Below are positions 1 to 4,775 of a DNA stretch of 6,125 nt, piece after piece; positions within the stretch are counted from its first letter, which is position 1, and each line of letters opens with the position of its first letter. The position numbers and the translations under genes are program-made. Where the stretch lies: the NCBI GenBank assembly GCA_013695885.1, contig JACCZP010000238.1, forward strand, positions 1 through 6,125, in the 5' to 3' direction. This stretch comes from Thermoleophilaceae bacterium. Lineage in GTDB: Bacteria > Actinomycetota > Thermoleophilia > Solirubrobacterales > Thermoleophilaceae. The notes beneath the pieces are model-generated. The model was not told where the DNA came from, did no database searches, and saw nothing but the letters and a program-made list of their open reading frames with translations.

Positions 1-668
1 GCGCCGGGCACCAGGCGGCCGTCCTCGAGATGGACCAGGCGGTCGGCCACGGCGGCGGCCTCGGGGTCGTGCGTGACGAGCAGGACCGCGCGCCCGGAGT
101 CGGCGACGTCGCGTAGGAGGCCGAGCACGAGCGCGCCCGACTCGGCGTCGAGGTTGCCCGTGGGCTCGTCCGCGAGCAGGACGGTCGGGTCGCCGACCAG
201 CGCACGGGCCAGCGCGAAGCGCTGCTGCTCCCCGCCCGAGAGGGTCTGGGGCAGCCGGTTCGCGACCTCGGAGAGCCCCAGCCAGTCGATCAGCTCGCGT
301 CCGCGCCGCTCTGCGGCGCTGGAGTCGCCGTGCAGGCGGCCGGGCAGGAGCACGTTCTCCTCGCCGGTCAGCTCGGGCACGAGGTGGAAGAACTGGAAGA
401 CGAAGCCCACGTGGCGGCGCCGGAACCGGGTAAGCCCACGCTCGCCCTGGCGGTCGACCCGTACGCCCGCGACCTCGATCTGCCCGCCCTCCACGCGGTC
501 GAGCCCGCCGACCACGTGCAGCAGCGTGGACTTCCCCGAGCCCGAGCGTCCGAGCACGGCCACCACCTCGCCGAGCTCGACGTCGAGGTCGGCCCCGTCC
601 AGCACGCGCCGGGCCGCCCGACCGCCGCCGAAGGCCTTCACCAACCCCCGCGCCCGGACCACGCTCAC
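1..668 (-). CDS. ABC transporter ATP-binding protein, LolD/MacB type (3' end cut by window edge)
   Basis: This is the cytoplasmic ATPase subunit of an ABC transporter, which powers a membrane partner by ATP binding and hydrolysis. About 222 residues are visible. They show Walker A GRSGSGKST (residues 40-48, Lys46), Q-loop FVFQFFHLVPELT (Gln92), signature LSGGEQQR (143-150), Walker B VLLADEPTGNLD (163-174, catalytic Glu168) and the switch His in LLVTHD (His200). The FQFFHLVPELT and DEPTGNLD forms are typical of the LolD/MacB/FtsE group, whose partners are FtsX/MacB-like permeases involved in lipoprotein, peptide or drug handling. Family members are about 220-240 residues long, so only a short C-terminus is missing. 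An FtsX-like permease would be expected just beyond the left edge. The start is placed at GTG 668, 22 bp after the flavoprotein stop. A second in-frame GTG at 662 is possible, and neither has a clear Shine-Dalgarno site. The substrate cannot be read from the ATPase. Confidence 0.93.
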   Translation of the reverse strand, partial: MSVVRARGLVKAFGGGRAARRVLDGADLDVELGEVVAVLGRSGSGKSTLLHVVGGLDRVEGGQIEVAGVRVDRQGERGLTRFRRRHVGFVFQFFHLVPELTGEENVLLPGRLHGDSSAAERRGRELIDWLGLSEVANRLPQTLSGGEQQRFALARALVGDPTVLLADEPTGNLDAESGALVLGLLRDVADSGRAVLLVTHDPEAAAVADRLVHLEDGRLVPG

Positions 669-690
669 CGCGCCGACGATAGAGAGGGCC

Positions 691-2055
691 CTAACCCGCC
701 TTCTCGGCCGCCTTCACCGCCTGGTGCGCCGCCCGCAGCAGCGGGTCGTACACGCCCGAGAAGGGTGGAGCGTAGGAGAGGTCGAGGTCCTCGAACTCGT
801 TCGCCGACATCCCCGTCCAGATGCTGGTGGCCAGGACGTCGATGCGCTTGGCGGCGCCCTCCTCGCCCACGATCTGGCCGCCGAGGATGCGGGCGTTGTC
901 GGGGGCCACGACCAGCTTCACCCAGATCGGGCCCGCGCCGGGGTAGTAGCCCGCGCGCGTGCGGTCCTTGATGGTGGCGCTCACCACGTCGATCCCCGCC
1001 TCGGCGGCCTGGCGCTCGGAGAGCCCGGTACGGGCCACCTCGTACTTGCAGATCCGTGAGACCGCGGTGCCGATCACGCCCGGGAAGGCCACGTCGCCGC
1101 CGGTCGCGTTGATGCCCGCCACCTTGCCCTGCTTGTTCGCGTGGGTGCCGAGCTGGATGTTCACCCCGCGGCCGGTCAGCCGATGGCGGCTCTCGGCGCA
1201 GTCCCCGGCGGCGAACACCCCGTCCGCGCCCGAGCAGCGCTGATGGTCGTCGGTCCGCACCGCGCCGGACTCGCCCAGCTCGAGCCCGGCCTCCTCGGCC
1301 AGGCCCACCACCGGCCGCACCCCGGTGGAGAGCACCACGTGGTCGGCCTTCAGGTCGCCCTCCTCGGCGGTGCGCACCATCTGCGGGCGCCCGTCCTCGC
1401 CGGTCACCACCTCCTCCACGGTGGTGGAGAGCAGCACCCGGATGCCGACCCCCTCGGCGGCGTGCTTGATGTGACTCGCCATGTCAGGATCGAGGGTGGT
1501 CATCACCTGGTCGGCCTGGTCGACGAGCACGACGTCGAGGCCCCGCTTGACCAGCGCCTCGGCCATCTCGAGTCCGAGGTAGCTCGCCCCGATCACCACC
1601 GCGTTGGTGCCGGGGTGGTGGGATACCTCCGCCCGGAAGCGCTCGGCGGCGTCGACCTTGAGCACGGAGCCGACGGCGTCGGCGCCCTCGATGGGCGGAG
1701 GAATCGCCTCGGCGCCGGTGGCGTAGACCAGGCGGTCGAAGCCCTCCTCGTACTCGGTCCTGGCGTCGAGGTCGCGGACGGTGAGCACCCGGCGGTCCAG
1801 ATCGATGCCCACCACCTCGGTGAGCATGCGCACGTCGATGCCCGACTCGCGGAACTCCTCGGGACTCCGTGCGATCAGCGAGTCCACGTTCTCGATGTCG
1901 CCCGCCAGGTAGTACGGGATGCCGCACGCCGAGTAGGACGTGTAGGGGCCGCGTTCGAACGCGAGGATCTCGAGGTCGGGGTCGCGCCGGCGGGCGACGG
2001 CGGCGGCGCTCATGCCGGCGGCGTCGCCGCCGACGACGGCGAGGCGCTCAGGCAC
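691..2055 (-). CDS. FAD/NAD(P)-dependent pyridine nucleotide-disulfide oxidoreductase, CoA-disulfide reductase-like
   Basis: This is a 454-residue cytoplasmic flavoprotein that probably uses NAD(P)H to reduce a CoA disulfide or another small disulfide. The N-terminal FAD-binding segment is VVGGDAAGMSAA (residues 7-18). The single redox Cys44 lies in YSACGIPYY, as in CoA-disulfide reductase and NADH oxidase, which have one active-site cysteine and not a CxxxxC pair. An NAD(P)-binding segment VVIGASYLGLEMAE follows (153-166), then the second FAD motif FAAGDCAE (281-288). The dimerisation domain holds THANKQGKVAG (304-314) and, near the C-terminus, SYAPPFSGVYDPL (427-439). That last Tyr-containing motif is characteristic of the CoA-disulfide reductase branch. 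There is no C-terminal rhodanese domain, and the length is normal for a single-domain member. The start is GTG 2055: an in-frame stop lies five codons upstream and no good Shine-Dalgarno site is visible. NADH oxidase, persulfide or sulfur reductase activity remains possible, since this family is often mis-assigned by sequence alone. Confidence 0.9.
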   Translation of the reverse strand: MPERLAVVGGDAAGMSAAAVARRRDPDLEILAFERGPYTSYSACGIPYYLAGDIENVDSLIARSPEEFRESGIDVRMLTEVVGIDLDRRVLTVRDLDARTEYEEGFDRLVYATGAEAIPPPIEGADAVGSVLKVDAAERFRAEVSHHPGTNAVVIGASYLGLEMAEALVKRGLDVVLVDQADQVMTTLDPDMASHIKHAAEGVGIRVLLSTTVEEVVTGEDGRPQMVRTAEEGDLKADHVVLSTGVRPVVGLAEEAGLELGESGAVRTDDHQRCSGADGVFAAGDCAESRHRLTGRGVNIQLGTHANKQGKVAGINATGGDVAFPGVIGTAVSRICKYEVARTGLSERQAAEAGIDVVSATIKDRTRAGYYPGAGPIWVKLVVAPDNARILGGQIVGEEGAAKRIDVLATSIWTGMSANEFEDLDLSYAPPFSGVYDPLLRAAHQAVKAAEKAG

Positions 2056-2116
2056 TGAGGGACACCATCAACGGCGCGAGGATATCCGCGCTCCTCGGTG
2101 ATCGCCAGGTTGCCCT
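2056..2116 (-). other. 61-bp gap between GDPD and flavoprotein genes with overlapping inverted repeats
   Basis: Two overlapping inverted repeats are visible. GCGCG (2074-2078) pairs with CGCGC (2087-2091) around a perfect GGATATCC-type palindrome (2080-2087). CGAGGA (2077-2082) pairs with TCCTCG (2092-2097). Neither is followed by a T-run, so a terminator is not supported. They may be mutually exclusive mRNA hairpins, an operator, or chance. I see no promoter hexamers and no good Shine-Dalgarno site before GTG 2055. Confidence 0.25.
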
Positions 2117-3076
2117 CTACCCGGCGCGGCAGGCCCTCCTCGCGCGCGCGGCCCGGTCCGCCGCGCTCGTGCCGCCTACGGCGCCCCTCCCCAGCACCTC
2201 GTCGAGCCGGTCGGGGAAGTTGGTGAACATTCCGTCCACACCGAGACCTACCAGCGACCGCATCTCCGCCTTCTCGTTGACGGTGTAGGGATGGACGACG
2301 AGGCACCGCTCGTGCGCGGCGTCGACGAGCGCCCGATCGACGCTGCCCTTCGACGGCCCGACGCCGATCGCGTAGGTGCGCGCCACCTCGAGCGTTGCGC
2401 GGACCGCCGCGCTCGTGCGCTCTCCGGCGTACAGCTGCACGAGCGGCAGCCTGCGGTCAAGTGCGCTCACCTTCTTCAGGCTCTCCGGCGCGAAGGACTG
2501 GATCAGCACCTGCCAGCGCCCGGCCGCCGGCCGACGGAGGTCGAACTCGTCCATGAGGGCCAGCAGGCGCTCCTCCATCCGATCGGCGAGGGCCGGGCTC
2601 TTGGTCTCGATGTAGTAGTTGGGCCGGCGGCGGTAGCGCTGGAAGACCTCGCGCAGGGTCGGGATCTCCAGGCCTTCGTACTCGCGCCGGGCATGCTCGG
2701 GGTAGCGCTCGTTGAACCAGGAGCCGACGTCGCAGGTCTTGATCTGTGCCAGCGTCTTCGTGCGGACCGGGCCGCGGCAGTTCTCGGCGGGACCTCGCGC
2801 CGTGCGGTCGAGCGCCTCGTCGTGCAGCACGACCAGCGTCCCGTCGCTCGTCTGCTGGAGATCCTGCTCGATGTAGTCGGCCCCGAGCCGCAGAGCGAGG
2901 TCGTAGGCCGGGAGAGTGTGCTCGGGCGCGTAGCCCGACGCGCCCCGGTGACCGACGTTCAGCACGAGGCGCTGGGATGCCCTGCGATCGTCACCACGCT
3001 GCGCCTGGGCGGACGGGATGGCCGTCACGGCGGCCAGCACTACGGCGGCGGCGAAGACGGTTGCGACTCGGCTCAC
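2117..3076 (-). CDS. Secreted glycerophosphodiester phosphodiesterase (GDPD family)
   Basis: This 319-residue enzyme should hydrolyse glycerophosphodiesters to sn-glycerol-3-phosphate and an alcohol outside the membrane. Residues 1-26 form a Sec signal peptide: Arg3, a hydrophobic Ala/Val-rich core, and likely cleavage after SAQA. The mature TIM-barrel domain carries the family signature VGHRGASGYAPEHTLPAY (41-58) with catalytic His43 and Glu52, then YIEQDLQQTSDGTLVVLHDE (69-88 in part), with metal ligands Glu70 and Asp72 and the second catalytic His85. IETKSP (156-161) supplies another conserved Glu and Lys. HPYTVNEKAEM and GVDGMFTNFPD (262-289) close the barrel. Cys100 and Cys114 could form a disulfide, which fits an exported protein. 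The last 20 or so residues are Ala/Arg-rich and look like a dispensable tail. The GTG start at 3076 is favoured because GGGAG lies 7 nt upstream and the signal peptide begins there. It follows the PhoX gene by 26 bp, so the two are very probably co-transcribed. Confidence 0.95.
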   Translation of the reverse strand: MSRVATVFAAAVVLAAVTAIPSAQAQRGDDRRASQRLVLNVGHRGASGYAPEHTLPAYDLALRLGADYIEQDLQQTSDGTLVVLHDEALDRTARGPAENCRGPVRTKTLAQIKTCDVGSWFNERYPEHARREYEGLEIPTLREVFQRYRRRPNYYIETKSPALADRMEERLLALMDEFDLRRPAAGRWQVLIQSFAPESLKKVSALDRRLPLVQLYAGERTSAAVRATLEVARTYAIGVGPSKGSVDRALVDAAHERCLVVHPYTVNEKAEMRSLVGLGVDGMFTNFPDRLDEVLGRGAVGGTSAADRAARARRACRAG

Positions 3077-3083
3077 TCGGCAA

Positions 3084-3088
3084 CTCCC
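3084..3088 (-). promoter_or_regulatory. Ribosome-binding site of the GDPD gene
   Basis: GGGAG on the minus strand ends 7 nt before the GTG at 3076. It is the best Shine-Dalgarno match in the window and decides the GTG start. Its presence between two genes 26 bp apart suggests independent initiation on a shared mRNA. Confidence 0.65.
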
Positions 3089-3093
3089 GGTCG

Positions 3094-3115
3094 GGGCCGC
3101 CTCTAGAGCGGGCCC
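3094..3115. repeat. Imperfect 22-bp palindrome centred on the PhoX stop codon
   Basis: The arms GGGCC and GGCCC flank a central perfect palindrome CTCTAGAG (3101-3108), with one 2-bp mismatch on each side (3099-3100 and 3109-3110). The TAG stop of the PhoX gene lies inside the centre. There is no run of T after it in the direction of transcription, so it does not look like an intrinsic terminator. It could be an mRNA hairpin between phosphatase and diesterase, or chance in GC-rich DNA. Confidence 0.3.
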
Positions 3116-4611
3116 TCCTGCCAGGGACCGGTTATCGCGCAGGTCATGCCTGCGTTGCCGTTGGGCGTGGTCTCAGACTCACCGAACACGTTGACGAACA
3201 GGGTGGCTCCGTCCGGGCTGTAGCAGGCGCCCGCGAACTCCGAATCGTTGAGGATGTTGACCGCCAGCTCGAACGCATCCCCCTCGGGGCTGAGCCCGAT
3301 CAGACGGTTCACGTTCTCGATCCCGGGCGCGAGCGGATGCCTGTCCTCATCCGCGGAGGAGGCGTCGTCCTCGCAGAGCACCAGCCCGCCGCGTGGGGTC
3401 ACGGTGAGGTTGTCGGGGGAGTCGAGCTCCTCCCCGCCGGGGGACTCGTACACGAGGCTCAGCTGCCCGCCCGAGTTGCCGCGGGGCCGGTACTCCCAGA
3501 CCTGGCCATAGCCCTCGCGATAGCCGTCCTCGTTGACGTCGCCGTTCTTCTCGTCGCCCCCGCTCGTCGAGACGAAGAAGACGCTCCCCTCGTCGTACCA
3601 GCACCCCTCGAGGCGGTTGAACATCGTCCCCCCGCGCCGGAACCCCTGCTGGAAGACGCCGCGTGGGTCGTCCTCGTTCCTGTACTCCGGATCGACCTCC
3701 GGTATCTCCACCCAGGTCACGGGAAGCCGGCGATTCGGCCTCTGATCCTCGCGGGCGTCGTACCTCGGCCGCCCGCGTATCGCGAGCATCTCCAGCTTGC
3801 CGCCCGCGAGCAGGTTGCGCGGATCGCGGGGAAGGAAGCGATAGAACCCCGAGCCACGCCCGGACCCCGCATCCTCGGTCAGGTAGACGATGCCCGTGCG
3901 CTGGTCGGTGGCCAGGGCCTCGTGGGCGAAGCGCCCCATCGCCTTGATCGGTTGAGCGACCTCGAGCGAGTTCGGACCTCGCTCGAGCGGCACCTCGAAG
4001 CAGTAGCCGTGACGCTTCGGAAACCGGAACTCGGGAAGCGCGCTGCCGGGGCCGGCGATCGTCTCCTCGGCGGTGATCCAGCTTCGGGTTCCCAGTCCGT
4101 AGCCTCCGGCGCAGTTGACGATCGTGCCGTTGAGGCTGATGAAGTCGCGGACGAGCTGCCGGCTTGCGGGATCGTAGTCGAGGGTCGTCGTTCCTCCGCC
4201 TCCCTGAGGGTCGTACCTCTTCGAGGCGTCACCCCTCACGCTCCCCGCCCCGGGCCGGTTTCGATCCTCGTGGTTTCGGATCAGTCGGACCGCGCCGTCG
4301 GGCCCGGGGAACGCCGCCATGCCGTCGAGGGCGAGGGGCGTGGGGTTCCCGTCCGACATCGTGGAGCCGATGTCGCCGAAGGTGACGTAGCTGAAGCCCG
4401 CCGGCAGGGCGAGGATCTCTCGACCCCGCTGGTCGCGGACGCGCTGGAGGCGGCCATAGCCCTCGCCGTCGGCTCCGCCCTTGCGCTTCGGCCGTGACTG
4501 GGCGTGCGCCGAACGGGCCGTCAGGCGCTCGAGCGCGGTCGCGCTCAAGAGGCCTCCTCCGGCCAACAGAGCGCCGCGGCCGAGGAACGAGCGTCGATCG
4601 AGAGTGGTCAT
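3103..4611 (-). CDS. Tat-exported PhoX/DUF839-family alkaline phosphatase
   Basis: This 502-residue enzyme belongs to the PhoX family, metal-dependent (Ca and Fe in the characterised members) phosphomonoesterases that release phosphate from organic esters outside the membrane. A twin-arginine signal begins DRRSFLGRG (residues 5-13), followed by a Gly/Ala/Leu-rich core and a likely cut after AHA37, so the protein should be exported folded with its metals. Family motifs appear in order: NHED (113-116), NCAGG (166-170) followed by ITAEE (179-183), GRFAHEA (226-232), VYLTED (242-247) with GFYRFLPRD, RLEGCWYDEG (333-342), VSTSGGD, GQVWEY (369-374), and SPDNLTVTPRGGLVLCEDD (398-416). The acidic residues and Cys167 in these motifs are the likely metal-site candidates, by analogy only. 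It is shorter than the classical PhoX enzymes as I recall them (roughly 600 or more residues), matching a compact DUF839 subgroup. ATG 4611 is supported by the Tat motif right behind it and an AGGG site 9 nt upstream. It is probably the first gene of the operon with GDPD. Confidence 0.93.
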   Translation of the reverse strand: MTTLDRRSFLGRGALLAGGGLLSATALERLTARSAHAQSRPKRKGGADGEGYGRLQRVRDQRGREILALPAGFSYVTFGDIGSTMSDGNPTPLALDGMAAFPGPDGAVRLIRNHEDRNRPGAGSVRGDASKRYDPQGGGGTTTLDYDPASRQLVRDFISLNGTIVNCAGGYGLGTRSWITAEETIAGPGSALPEFRFPKRHGYCFEVPLERGPNSLEVAQPIKAMGRFAHEALATDQRTGIVYLTEDAGSGRGSGFYRFLPRDPRNLLAGGKLEMLAIRGRPRYDAREDQRPNRRLPVTWVEIPEVDPEYRNEDDPRGVFQQGFRRGGTMFNRLEGCWYDEGSVFFVSTSGGDEKNGDVNEDGYREGYGQVWEYRPRGNSGGQLSLVYESPGGEELDSPDNLTVTPRGGLVLCEDDASSADEDRHPLAPGIENVNRLIGLSPEGDAFELAVNILNDSEFAGACYSPDGATLFVNVFGESETTPNGNAGMTCAITGPWQEGPL

Positions 4612-4620
4612 CCTGGAGAA

Positions 4621-4624
4621 CCCT
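4621..4624 (-). promoter_or_regulatory. Probable ribosome-binding site of the PhoX gene
   Basis: AGGG on the minus strand (within GGCAGGG) ends 9 nt before ATG 4611. A second AGG directly abuts the ATG and is too close to serve. This is a moderate match that supports the chosen start. Confidence 0.5.
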
Positions 4625-4676
4625 GCCTTTGTGCGAGAGCGGACGCCGGCATGCTCGACTCGCGCCCCAGGTAAGA

Positions 4677-4704
4677 CGTGAACCTTGTGTTATCCGCGTG
4701 TTAG
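4677..4704 (-). promoter_or_regulatory. Pho-box-like direct repeats (three hexamers, 11-bp period) upstream of PhoX gene
   Basis: Read on the minus strand, three hexamers start exactly 11 bp apart: CTAACA (4704-4699), ATAACA (4693-4688) and TTCACG (4682-4677). Each matches 5 of 6 positions of the Bacillus PhoP consensus TT(A/C/T)A(C/T)A. The third, read as GTTCACG, matches 6 of 7 of the Streptomyces PhoP unit GTTCACC. PhoB/PhoP-type operators are built from direct repeats with 11-bp period, so the spacing is a stronger sign than any single unit. The last repeat ends about 65 bp before ATG 4611. The downstream genes are a phosphatase and a phosphodiesterase, classic Pho-regulon targets. Against it: no clear -10 follows, and short AT-rich matches can arise by chance. 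Confidence 0.45.
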
Positions 4705-4775
4705 TAACCGGTTGCGCCGCGACCCTTCGACCGACGCCTCAGGGCTGGACTTCATTCAGACTTGATCGATTGCGC

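Larger units (their letters stand above)
4612..4775 (-). other. Intergenic region and probable promoter region between GH31 and PhoX genes
   Basis: This is the only sizeable gap in the window. No ORF, tRNA or convincing terminator is seen in it. Its middle (about 4677-4713) is clearly richer in A and T than the surroundings and holds the 11-bp-spaced repeats listed separately. Next to them is an 8-bp perfect palindrome, AACCGGTT, at 4706-4713. I could not identify a convincing -10/-35 pair. Downstream of the repeats the sequence becomes GC-rich again up to the PhoX ribosome-binding site. Its position ahead of a new functional group makes it the likely promoter for the phosphatase-diesterase unit. 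Confidence 0.55.

Noticed and set aside
73..2058. Plus-strand open frames of 328 and 305 codons opposite the ABC ATPase and flavoprotein genes.
   Set aside because: Their opposite strand carries complete, motif-rich proteins. The plus-strand products are low-complexity and lack family motifs or ribosome-binding sites.
2746..4497. A 583-codon open frame on the plus strand opposite the PhoX gene, the longest in the window.
   Set aside because: It lies entirely antisense to PhoX and the GDPD 5' end, has Arg/Pro/Ala/Val-rich content without recognisable motifs, and is what strong third-position GC bias produces opposite real genes.
4681..4713. A conventional -35/-10 promoter within the AT-richer patch (for example GATAAC as -10).
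   Set aside because: No TTGACA-like hexamer lies at a suitable distance, and the GATAAC string is better explained as part of the 11-bp repeat. I could not support a specific core promoter.
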